DNA from: Lagopus muta
Taxonomy: Eukaryota; Chordata; Aves; Galliformes; Phasianidae
Assembly: GCF_023343835.1 (NCBI RefSeq)
Contig: NC_064433.1
Span: forward strand, 27,962,214 to 28,026,213
DNA: 64,000 nt
Direction of reading: 5' to 3'
The notes below the pieces were generated by a model. The model did not search any database and was not told the DNA's origin. It was given only the letters and a program-made list of their open reading frames with translations. The position numbers were made by a program, and so were the translations under genes. Each line of letters begins with the position of its first letter. The stretch's first letter is position 1. Shown here piece by piece: positions 12,601-23,757 of this stretch.

Positions 12601-14263
12601 CGGAGAGCTGCATAGTGATCTCTCCTTGAGCAGGGACTCATCTCAGGTTTGCTCCTTGAGGTTGAGGGATCCCTTATCTGGCATTTGATGTTTCCAGCAA
12701 GAAAAAGTCACTGTTATATGCAGGCAACATCCATACATATCAAGTTAAAGCGATATTTTCTATACATCAAGCCAACTTAATGACTAGGAATCTCATAAGT
12801 AGTTTTGAGTTAACCATAATAGAGTGCTTAGCTGCCATCTATATTTGATCATTAATTCTACTTAATCAGTGACTAATAAATTATCTTTGTTACCCTCATA
12901 ACCAAAACTTTTTTCAGTAACTCACCATGCAGCAGCACAAGGTACTGTAAGTGCATATGCATGTGTGTGTATGAGCGAGTACAAAAGAAAGGACTATCAT
13001 CTCAGATGTTCTTGAACAATCCGCAGGCTTTATAAACTAACAAACCTGGACACATATCTTTTCTGAGAAGCTTTCTTATCCATTTGCTTGGCGACTCAGA
13101 GAGAGTGAAATACATATTCTAAGAGAATTCGTAAGATGAAGACTTTAGACATAATCTTACTGATATGTCAAGTAACTGAGGAAGCTGCACTTCATCTTAA
13201 CCACTGGTCTCTGCAAATTAGCTGAAGTAATTTTAGGTCAGCAATAGTTAATTGACCAAACCTGCTCAATGGCACTTTTCAACTCCGCAAGCCAGGACTG
13301 AGTGTCAAATAGACACACAGTACATGTCTGTTCCTGATTTTCTGTAGTGTTGCCTGTACAGTTTCACAGCAAACTGTAAGAAAAGATGAGGAATGTAAAT
13401 AAGACTCAATTTTTTATATTATTCCTTTAGATATATCAGCCTTAAACCTGTGTAATTCAGACTGTACTATTTATGGTAGTCATTTATTGTATAATCTATC
13501 CCTCAGAAGAGCAGGCCTAGAAATCCAAATCATAAGAGATGATGAACTCATGTTCATGAACTCATGAACTCATGAACTCACTCATGTGAAAAAGAAAATT
13601 AAACTGAAGTTATTCATTCCAATGAAAAATAACGTTAAGTGTGCAGAGTCATGATTTCCTCTCAAAAACTACAGTACTGAAAGTATTAGGAGTGACAGAG
13701 GACAGAACTGAAACCTGAATTTGCTCAAGGAGGCTATTAGAGATTATTGTACCTGCATAAAGAACATCTTATCAAGCAGAGCACGAATGCATCTGCAAGT
13801 CTTTTCTTACTAGAAACCACGCTAACAAATACATAGTTCTTTTCAGAAAATGAAAGTACCATTAATTAACTTCATCATAATATGGGCTTTAAAGTCTTAG
13901 AAGATCAGAATGGTTGTACTAGCTCAAAACTAGGATCTTCCAAGATCCTTCCTCTGTCTACAACCATTCCAACATGGAAATGCCTAGAAATGTTAGCACA
14001 AGGTGAGAGCGTATTTTGTTTTTCTCTTCTGCTCCAGCAGATCCAAATATTGTCTGTTCAGGGAATTCCTGAGTTAAAGAGGCTTATCTATTTATTAATT
14101 CCTGACAGAAATTTCTTCCAAGATTTGCCCAGTTTCACCTTGAATTTGTCTCATATTCTCTCTATGTTATTTCTTTTTTCTTGCAAGTTCTGTGTGTCTA
14201 ATATCTTCCATGAAGAACTGCTAACTTCCTTCATTTCCTTGAAACTGGCTGGTCCTTGTAACT
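6606..14263. other. Intergenic region without recognisable genes
   Basis: About 7.7 kb of AT-rich sequence. It holds a short (CA)n at about 6829-6841, scattered A/T runs, and reading frames below about 115 codons with no recognisable domain. A run of three direct 8-bp CATGAACT units lies near 13555-13580. No tRNA-like structure or transposon ends were recognised. Confidence 0.45.
13545..13590. repeat. Short tandem repeat, CATGAACT units
   Basis: Three direct copies of the 8-mer CATGAACT lie in a row, preceded by a related 'GAACTCATGTT' copy and followed by 'CACTCATG'. It is a small, recently slipped microsatellite-like array. Confidence 0.75.
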
Positions 14264-14645
14264 CATGGGTGTTCAACATTTTGGCTTGCCTGAGCCACAC
14301 CAATTGAAGAGGAATTGCCCTTATACACATAGGTTGCTCTGAAAGTTATGCCTCCTAATTATTTCCATAGAAACAATCACTGATACAAAGAACACGATAA
14401 AACTATTTGATAGAGAAAATTCTCAGCTACAGAACACTATTTTTCAACATAGGCACCACAATTAGCTCTGCATTTTCACAAGCAATGAACAAGAGCCTGC
14501 ATGCCATGCTTGTCAGAACCTGTACCATCCAGAGGTGACCCACTGTCGCTGTCACCACTGCTGAAATGCACCACCCTTCACTTCACTGTGCTCAAATCCA
14601 CTGTTTGGTCCCCGTAAACATTCAGCAAACATCAACGAGAATCCT
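14264..14645 (-). mobile_element. Truncated hAT-Charlie end with nested mariner (Galluhop-like) fragment
   Basis: Positions 14264-14327 resemble a Charlie-type terminus ('gtgttcaacattttggcttg', then 'cctgagccac'). From about 14328 the sequence switches to the mariner terminal repeat ('ggttgctctgaaagttatgc'), which continues with the same body as the copies at 56.0 and 58.9 kb. It includes a minus-strand remnant of the transposase segment after the helix-turn-helix. The copy ends abruptly near 14645 in A-rich DNA, so the mariner right end and the second Charlie end are missing. Galluhop-like is my family inference. Confidence 0.75.
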
Positions 14646-17101
14646 CACCAGGTGGAAAAAAAAAGAAAGAAAAAAATAGAGTTTTCATAAAATTTGTCCA
14701 CAATTACACATGCCTCAAGTGGTAAATTTTGCACTTTACTCTTTCAAAATTTTACTATTGGTTTCTGTGTACTACTGCTTCATAGAGATCAATAGATTAA
14801 CTGAGAAAATATGTCAAGTTTTATTCCCTAGGAATTGCTCTATTCACAAGAGGTTAATTTTTCACAGAGTTAAAATATTTACTAATATTGATAATTTATT
14901 TATATAAGAAATAGCTATGAAGAGATTCCTATTACAGCTGCTCTTTTTAATGTTTTCAGTTCAATCAGAATTTTGAAGTGTTTGGGGTTTTTTTGTCTTA
15001 AAATTGTTCATTAGAATGTTTCCAGCAAGAATAAACACAATCTGCACATAAGGACTGGTACATCAGTGGATTTCAGTGAATTTGAAGAGCAAGAAGCTTT
15101 CCAAGGCAGAATAATCTCCTAGACACTGTGTTGGGAATATGGCTGCTGGCTGTTTTTTGAGATTTGAAACGGAGTAAAACCTTTGAGTGTATTCATGCTT
15201 TCTGGAATGTGATGGGTAAATAACATACTTTCTGAATCTATTCTTATTTATTTGCCTTGAAATATACTGTTTGGCTTACAAAAAATGCAGTAAAAAATGG
15301 CTTGTTGCTTATTTCACAGGGAAGCACTGCTGTGAGATGTAGTATCTGTGTTGCCCTCAGCCTTCACGGATCGCAAGTAAACAAATTTATGGGATTGTTA
15401 GAATAGACTGTGGTTCTCATGAGGTGTGACAGCTGTTATTTCATAGTATTTAAGTCAGTGTGAAGTGACAGTCAGACACATACTGGAAATGATACCTACA
15501 GGCATAAATAATGTGTATCCACATGATTTCTGCAGCATGTAAACACAATGATGCAGTCATATGCCCTTTTTCAGAAGCACTCTCCTTGGCACATCAAGAC
15601 TGCTCACTGGGCACCTGTGATGTTCCGTGACAAATTGCCCATTCTTCACACTTTGCCATTCTTTATGGCAGGGCCTACCCTTTTTCAAGAGTACTGTTAC
15701 ATTTGCAGTTTTCCCACTCAAATCATTTTCAAAACACAGACCAACTGAATTAGCAGCAAATCTAAAGATGTGAAAATAAACATGGCTCTGAGGGTGGATG
15801 GGGGATGTTGTTTGTAGTTGGCTTTTAGTTCTCACTGCTCTAAAATGTTAGTAATAGGCAATGATAATAGTAATAGGCAACTTTAAACTTCCTATGCTGA
15901 GTCACTTTTGCCCATCACAGTAATTGTTGAGCGATCACCCTGTGCTCATCTCAACCCCAGGCTTTTTTTCCCCATTGTGTTTTCTCACAGTTTTTTTTTT
16001 TTTAAACAGTGGGACAGAGAGAACAATGTGGCAGAATTATCCGCTCATCAGCCTGAAACCATCACATTTACCTTCATCACAACAGAAGAAAGATGTTTCA
16101 ACAGAAGCACTGCACACACAGGACATGTTTTGTAATGCAGCCACAAGTCATTATCTGATGCAGCCTGTTAATTTAACTCTGATTCAGACAGCAGCTGACT
16201 GAAGCAAACACTGAGTAGAGCCAGAATTAACTCATGATAAGGAGAAGTCAGGAGCCAAGAAATCCTTGCAGCTCTGTCTCAGATTATTTACAAAACCACG
16301 GGTTACTCAGGTCAGGGCTCAAATGCACGACTGAATTATGAGCATCTAATAAGTGACTGTGTCTAAGCAGGGATAACTCATGGTAACAACTTGCATTGCC
16401 AGCAAAGGACACATAAGCTAATCTCCATGACTTGAAACTGAGAAGGCACAAGACAACACTTAGAAATAGTTAAAATTCAGATGACAGGGATAATTTAATG
16501 ATGTGCCATATGTTGCTTTCGTTAGGTGCCCATAAGTTGAAATTAATCATTGTTTTAAATAGCACAGAAGTATCTGTGGAGGTCTGAGCGTCACAGTCAC
16601 TTCCTTCCATTATCTCATACAGAATCCTGTTCATTTATCAAATGGTGTAACTTCCTATTCCCTCAACACAAAAGGGATTAATAAGAGGAAAGATACCCTT
16701 CTCAAATTACTCTGCACTCATCAACATTTCCTTTTTGTTTTTATTTACTTCAAGGTTATCATGTAAAGTGTTGATTTAATGTAAATTTGCTCTGCCAGGT
16801 CACTTATTTATTTTTATGTGGATAGGTTAAATTTAAACCAGCAGATTTCATGTGGGAGATCATCTGTCAGCACCTGTCTGGCTTCCTGCAAAACTGGGTA
16901 TCATTTGTCCTACCACAGACAGAATAAAAGCAGAAAACCAGTATGAAACTCCGTACTGTTTATTTTACTAACTCAGCAGGATATGGGGAAAGATGGGGAA
17001 GAGGAAATCAGGTTGCACTGAAATGGTTTGTACCACTTGATAAAATTTCTTCGGATTGCAATGTATTTTTCATATGTCGTACAGACTAAAATGCAAATAG
17101 A

Positions 17102-17126
17102 AATTGCTATAGTAACTATAGCAATT
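17102..17126. repeat. Perfect inverted repeat (11-bp arms, 3-bp loop)
   Basis: The left arm AATTGCTATAG and right arm CTATAGCAATT are exact reverse complements separated by TAA. Partial mirror flanks (GCAAATAG before, CCAAATAG after) are also present. Confidence 0.85.
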
Positions 17127-18036
17127 GCCAAATAGGAAAAGAAGTAGTACTAGAGCAAAGCCCAAGACACTGAAAGAAAAAGAAAATCGGGTGGGGAGGG
17201 GTTATATGAGGAAGAGAGAATGTGTTGCTTGATTTAAATAACATTTCTACCAACAAACCACAACATTTGCGTTCAGTTCCTAGCTGAAGCAAGTTCTATA
17301 TATGCTCCACCTACACAGGCAATTACTTTATTTCTTCATACGAAAGTGCGAACATCAGCTTGCTGAACGGATCCTGGCAACACAACTAGCATTCCTCTCT
17401 CCACACTGCCTCTCCTTTTGTCTCCAAATCTGAGCTACCAAGAGATGGCAGAACCATCAGCCCCCAGGCAGCTGCGTTAACTGCCTAAAAGGCCAAAGGC
17501 CCAGTCTATTTTAAAGTTACTTCAAATGTACATACTAGAGCAGAATGACTGAATCAAAGGCACAGTTTGGATTCATTAAGAAATTAAGGGATAGAGAATC
17601 TTCCCTCTCTGCTGGAAATCTGCATGCTCGGCATTAAGATCATGGCATTACAAAGGGTTCTCGTTCATTAGACAGGTGGAGTAAGGAGAATACTGCCCCA
17701 GGACAAGCATTTTGGATCCACTTTATAATTTGAGTTTTCTGAAGTGCCTATTGTTGCATGACAGAAGAAAAATGTATGTTACTCCTGCCCTGTGGACTTC
17801 TTCAAATCATTACCTGCATATTCAAAGGTAAAACACTTGTGTGCGCCAGGTGTTGAAGCAAAATGGTGTGAAGTCAAGCGGGACCCTTCAGACAAGACTC
17901 ACTTCATCTTTCTTATTTCCCAGTTAGCATACTCACCTCTGTGCCAGAGGGAAATGAAGAACAGATTATAGCAGTATTATCAACAAGTAACAACCTAAAA
18001 TGTATTTTCTCTCCTTATATCTAGATAAAATTTTGC

Positions 18037-18070
18037 TAAGTAATTGCTAGTAATAAGTAATTGCTAGTAA
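18037..18070. repeat. 17-bp tandem duplication
   Basis: Two exact adjacent copies of TAAGTAATTGCTAGTAA immediately precede the CR1 copy that starts near 18075. Confidence 0.85.
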
Positions 18071-18074
18071 TGCC

Positions 18075-18890
18075 TAAAGTTTGATCCTTTTCAACCCAGA
18101 CCATTCTAAGATCATCTATTTTCAACCCCCCTGCTATGTGCAGGTCGCCAACCACCAGACCAGGCTGCCCAGAGCCACATCCAGCCTGGCCTTGAATGCC
18201 TCCAGGGATGGGGCATCCACAGCCTCCTTGAGCAACCTGTTCCAGTGCATCACCACCCTCTGTGTGAAAAACTCCTTCCTGATATCTAACCTAAACCTCC
18301 CCTTGTTTTAGTTTAGAACAACTTCCCCTTGTCCTGTCACTATCCACCCTTGTAAACAGCCATTCCCACTCCTGTTCATATGCTCCCTTCAAGTACTGGA
18401 AGGCCACAATGAGGTCTTCCTGGAGCCTTCTGCAACCTAAACAAGCCCAGTTCCCTCAATCTTTCCTCATAGCAGAGGTGCTCCAGCCCTGTGATCATCT
18501 CAGTGCCCTCCTGTGGACCCGCTCTAAGAGCTCCACATCCTTGCTGTTCTGGCAGCCCCAGGTCTGGACGCAGTACTGCAGATGGGGCCTCACAAGAGCC
18601 GAGCAGAGGGAACAATCACCTCCCTCCCTGTGCTGGCCACCCCTTCTTTAACGCAGCCCAGAACAGTTGGCCATCCGGGCCACAAGTGCACACTGCTGGC
18701 TCATGTCCAGCTTCTCGTTCACCAGGATCCCCCAAGAGCAGGGCTGCTCTCAAGGAGTCCTTCCCCCATTTTGTATAAATACCTGGGATTGCCCAGCCCA
18801 AGTGCAACACCTCACAGTTGGCCTTGTTGAACCTCATTAGGTTCACATGGGCCCACTTCTCCAGCTTATACAGGTCCCTCTTCATGTGAA
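18075..18890 (-). mobile_element. CR1 LINE fragment (3' about 0.8 kb)
   Basis: The plus strand reads as the reverse complement of a CR1 3' part. Typical blocks are 'ctaagatcatctattttcaa', 'cttgaatgcctccagggatg', 'gcaacctgttccagtgc', and the RT-tail segment around 18380-18640 (minus-strand peptide blocks such as [19 protein letters not shown]). It is better preserved than most copies here but has frameshifts and is 5'-truncated near 18890. Confidence 0.93.
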
Positions 18891-21800
18891 ACTAACAGCT
18901 TCAGAAAATAGCAACGTTGTTAAATTCTCTGTGTGAATGGTAGACGATCTGCACTGAAAAAAAGTACCTCCATACTCAAGATCAGGCTGAGAGTAACATC
19001 CTGCAGCTCATCTATGCTCTGCAATACATCCAGAGTATCCTTGAAATGACGCAAAGACTCACCTCCATATGCCATCCCCTATGCAGTAAAAATTATTCTA
19101 CCAGTATTCCATTTTGCATTGCAGGAAATTCAAATTTTGGAGGATAAGCTGCATCACCACTGCATGTCACTAGAGCCTTATGCAGTTGTAAGTCTTCCCC
19201 TGGGTCAAGACAATTCCCCCAATCCCCCAGTGAACTTGAATCTCCTTAGTCTGAACTTAGTCTCCTTGAATCAGTTCAACAGCATGCACGACAGGAGGCA
19301 CCACATAGTCACTATTCAGACAGCCACGTATGGAGAAAGGAAAGTCCTTATTCATATATTTTTCTTGTACCTATTGCTGGTCATCACCAGCAACTGAAAC
19401 AGAAACATGCATTTTCAGCCTGACTACTTCCTGGAGAAGTACCAGGGTAAAGGTTGCCATGCTTATGCGATGAGTGCAGCAATCCATAAAAAGCTGGGTG
19501 AACAGTAACACCAGAATAATCATCACGAATATTTCTTCCAGTTCCTCTGAGTTCAGCTTGTAACTGTCTCTGCTTCTGACTTTCAGAAGTAACACAATGC
19601 AGAGTTCCTCAGCTGAGCACTGAGGGCAGTATGGTCCCAAAAATACCACACATGAAATGTACTATTGACAGAGGCCCTCTACGCAGAACTCAGCACTGTT
19701 TTACCAGTTTTCTCATTTTCTCATCACACCTTAGAGAAGTGCAACAGTTCTTGCCAACGCAAAGACACAATGCAGAGTCACACCTCAGACTGTCAGCAGA
19801 TCCCTTAAAAACCAATGAATATGTATGTTGATCCTGCGTGTGCAGTCATTCTGTGGTCAACTGTCTGAGAAACACTGGTTGGAGAAGATGGTCCACCACC
19901 TTCAGTTAGGGATCCCAAGTCAGCAGAACTCTGCAGTCAACCCTAGTGATCTGAGCCCCTCAACAGCATCCTTTGGTGTGCAATTACACTAGAAACTATA
20001 AATGCAGCAACATTTATTTGTTTCTAACCTTTACTTCAAAGCTGCTGACCCAAAAGCCAGCATTTTAAAAGGTAACACACACCATATAAAAAGTTGTTTT
20101 CCACAGTGCCAAAGCTTTAGAATTTATCACTTAAAAACAGTTGTTTAAACTGAACCGGAATCGAGGATGAGTTATAGCCTTAGCTTAGAATTGATGCAGA
20201 CACACTATAAGTGGCTGTCAACTGATATCAAAGTTAAGTAGCCACCACAAGAAATACCTGGCCCCTGTTTGGTCTCTAAGGCAAAAACACTCACAGGCAC
20301 TCACACTACATAAGCTAACAGCATGACCGTGTGAATCACTACTAAAGGGCAGGCCAGTCAGGCTCAACCACATCAGCAAACAAAGTCACATGGAGCTCTG
20401 AACAGCATTTTTTCTGAAATGAGCTCCACATGTGGAACAGTATTCTACATGAAGCTTTTGCTTCAAATACCAGGAAGAGACAATTTCAGTGTGAGCTAAA
20501 CACAATCAACCACCCTTTAGCATAAAAAAAACACAAACTTTCTTGTCTTAAAATACATTCAGTCCTAACAATTTGGTTCTATATCAAGATGGAAGCCTTG
20601 TTTATATTCCAGGAAAGCCAGATCTAAGATACAGCCCAATGAGACACATTGATTTGTAAGACTTTCAACTCCACCTTCTAAGTATTAGGCCCAGAACACA
20701 ACTTTCAAGCAGTTATGCAGACAGCTTCTGAATCAACATGACAGCATTCTCAGTGCTCCTTCAGAATTTATGCTTTTCAGCACCAACCCATGCCTGTCAT
20801 ACTAATCTCACATAGCTCAGCTGAGTAGACAGCACAGACATCAGGGAAAGATCCCACAGTTGAAGGTGGAGGTTTTCAACTGATATACCTATGGCATCCC
20901 AAAAGAAATTAGGATCCTCTTGCACAGGCTCTTCTGTGTGCTTGGTTTACAGACATAATCCCTGAACACCAACTAACTCCAAACACCTCTAAAAAAAAAA
21001 CAAAACAAAACAAAAAATACCAGACCAGAGAGAATTGTCTATTTCTTTCAATTCCAGCTGCTTTTCCCAGTCATCCCATCAATTTCTTAGGGAAAATGTA
21101 GCAGTCAAGGTGTTCTATACAACACATGCTCCACATAATGCATTTTAACCCAGCTTTAATCGACTGTAAGAGGAAGGGGAGGGGGGGAGGAAAAAAAAAA
21201 AAAGGCTTTCACACAGAAGCAATTTTCACACATTTAATGTAATGGCACCCTAATCAAGTTTACAGTACTTTTTGTCTCCACTAGATACTGTGTTTCAAAA
21301 GTATAATGGGGAAAAAAGGGAAAAAAAAATACTAGTTATCCTGAAAGTTTAAAGAACTCAACTATTCAGAGTTGCATATGCATAAATGCCTTCCTAAGGA
21401 TTATGATTTGTACTTTTCACTCTTACATTAAAAAAATAGCTTTAGCTGGGTCTTCTCACAAGATATCAAAGATGACAAGAATCAATCATTTCAAACTTCT
21501 CAAGGTTATATGAGGACTTCTGTTAACAAGCCTACCATGAAGCAAACACTATAAATAGGAAAAGAATGTGCAAGAGCTCCAAGTGAGTGAGATGCACAAC
21601 ATGTTCTGCAAGCTTGCGTTCTGATAGCCACAAACTGAAGACAGCTGCCTGAGGAAAGCCTGCCTGAATCTCTTAAGTTAGAGTCTACTTAAAACATATC
21701 CACTGCAGAAAGCTATAGAGATAGATAAATGCTGGGAGCTTCTGTCCTACCTGTAAGGTTCTCCTTTGGATGTTACCTTTGATGATCAAAGCAAGCAAAA

Positions 21801-23270
21801 AGGTCAGTTTTAGAAGCTCTAGGAATTACAGTATGTATTTACTTGTTTTCCCATGACACATAATTAAGAGAACTTGTCTGTCTTTTATTCATGTGACCAA
21901 AAAGAACAAACAAAAACGCAGGTATCTGTGAGAAAGTAATTCAGGTCTCTAAGTTAGTAATTTGTTCAGTCGGATGTCCATGTAGTACAAATCAGACAAA
22001 CTGACTCATGTAGGACTGATGGAGTCAGAAATCTGCATGAATTACAATTTTCAGTTCAATCATATTAATTACACAGAGGAAACTAAAACATCTATTTGCA
22101 CAGAAAAAGAGTGGAAATAACAGACATTCACATACACCCCATCATTTTTCCAACTATAATATTGCACATTCCAACAATGTTGCACAAATTACTGGCTTTT
22201 TATAAAGACCATGTATGAGGTATTAGTCCATTAATAAATAAAAAAAATATGGAAAAGCACTTAATATAATGCAATAATCCATTCCAAGTATTTAGTGAGT
22301 GAAAACAGAACAAGTGATAATACGCACCCTTACGGGAAAGGTTAACATTACTTAGCAAATAGTCAGCTTTCAGTATCAGTTCACTTTCAGTATCAGTTCA
22401 AGAAGCAAAGAGTTAAACTTTTCTTTAAAGATCTTAAGAATTCAAAGCCTATTTATAACACTGCTGTTCAAAAACTTATTTTGCTCATGCAATCCATTTG
22501 AAAGGTAAATTCTCATAATTTTCAACAGATAGCAACGTGTGTGTGATAACCTTACTAAAGAACTTTTGGGTTGATACATATTAACTTCAGTTAATATATA
22601 TTAGGAGTTGTGTTTTTGGGTTTTTTTGTTTGTTTGTTTGTTTAAAGGAGTTTATACTGGTTACAGATTTCCATAGCACTGAAGTTGTTACCTATTAGCC
22701 CTGCCTGTTATCAGACACCAGCACCACAAAGTATTAGGTGAATATGGGAACTGTAACTTCCAGTTTTACTATTCCTTTATGCCAAGAGTTTACCTTTCAA
22801 ATCACAAAGCTGAATAATCTCTGCTGACAGGTAATAAATATATCCAAACACAACCTATTTCTTATTTAGACTGTTCCAGAAACACTAGGAATCTGAAAGT
22901 AAGCTTATTTGTTTAAGTTTGCCAAAGCACAAAGGAGAACTTAAGTTCAACAAATGGAACTATGGCAACTACAGTGCACACATGATAATTATGAGAAGCA
23001 TAAAGCAGGATTGTATTCAATATGCTCTTCTGAATCTTAAGAGATATTTGTGTTTTGGAGAGGTGGAGTAAGAAACATACTATGTGCATACACAAACTTG
23101 CATACATCAATAGCCCTTAAGCGAGTGAAGGGTTATTCACATCCTCAACCTACATCACTCTCCTAGGTGATGAACAACCTTAGTATATTTCCTTTTTCAT
23201 TTAAGTTGGAATATACATGCTTTGTTTCTAACAGATTTGCAATGCTGGACAAAGTTGCAAAGACACAGTT
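18891..23270. other. Intergenic and probable distal DNAJB9 3' UTR region
   Basis: This region lies downstream of DNAJB9 on the minus strand. It has A/T-rich sequence, an A-run at 21191-21203, a (TTTG)n tract near 22626-22642 and a 17-bp duplication at 22367-22400. Minus-strand AATAAA motifs at 21884-21889 and 20013-20018 could serve as distal poly(A) signals. No coding exon was recognised. Confidence 0.4.
22367..22400. repeat. 17-bp tandem duplication
   Basis: Two exact adjacent copies of CTTTCAGTATCAGTTCA. Confidence 0.85.
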
Positions 23271-23757
23271 TTATTTCCGCTGCTATTTTGTGCAAATTGT
23301 TGAACTTGTGGACTAAGTCCACATTCAGTAAAAACCACTACCGAAAATCTGAAAGGCATAATAAAAAAAGCAGCACTTCAGAATAAAGTATCACCACTGC
23401 TAGAAATCCATGCACCAGTAACTCAAACATTCCTGAATTGGCATACAAGAATTATATTATATTTCTAAAATTAAAAAAAATATATCATATGATGAATTTA
23501 CTGAGCGCTTACTAAATTGAAATACAAAATTTCCTCTGTTGCAAGATTATTTCTCTCCTCTTTTAAGTAGTTACTGAGGCATTTAGCTCTTAATTGCATG
23601 TTGTTTCTATTCTGAGAATTAGTTCCATCTATAAATTCTTTATAGCAGTTAAGTGTTTTTAAGAATACACAGTTCAAAGATCTCTTTCCATATTAGCACA
23701 TAACCAAGGAGAATTATGGAGGCATCGAAAGAAGAAGAGATGAAAAGAAAGGAAACA
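23250..23757 (-). other. DNAJB9: DNAJB9 3' UTR (proximal form, inferred)
   Basis: Starts directly after the stop codon at 23758-23760. A minus-strand AATAAA lies at 23270-23275 (TTTATT on the plus strand), which would give a 3' UTR of about 0.5 kb. Longer forms using the motif near 21884 are possible. AU-rich throughout. The cleavage position is inferred, not seen. Confidence 0.45.

Larger units (their letters stand above)
14646..18074. other. Intergenic region without recognisable genes
   Basis: AT-rich sequence with no coding segment recognised. It contains a near-perfect hairpin at 17102-17126 and a 17-bp direct duplication at 18037-18070. The stretch at about 16480-16880 has the homeobox-site-like AT content typical of conserved noncoding elements, but conservation cannot be judged from one sequence. 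Confidence 0.4.

Noticed and set aside
13882-14307. 141-codon plus-strand frame
   Set aside because: No recognisable domain, and its end runs into the hAT/mariner relic at 14264. It is best read as chance.
16480-16880. Possible conserved noncoding element
   Set aside because: The AT-rich, site-dense look is only suggestive. Conservation cannot be assessed from one genome, so it is not called.
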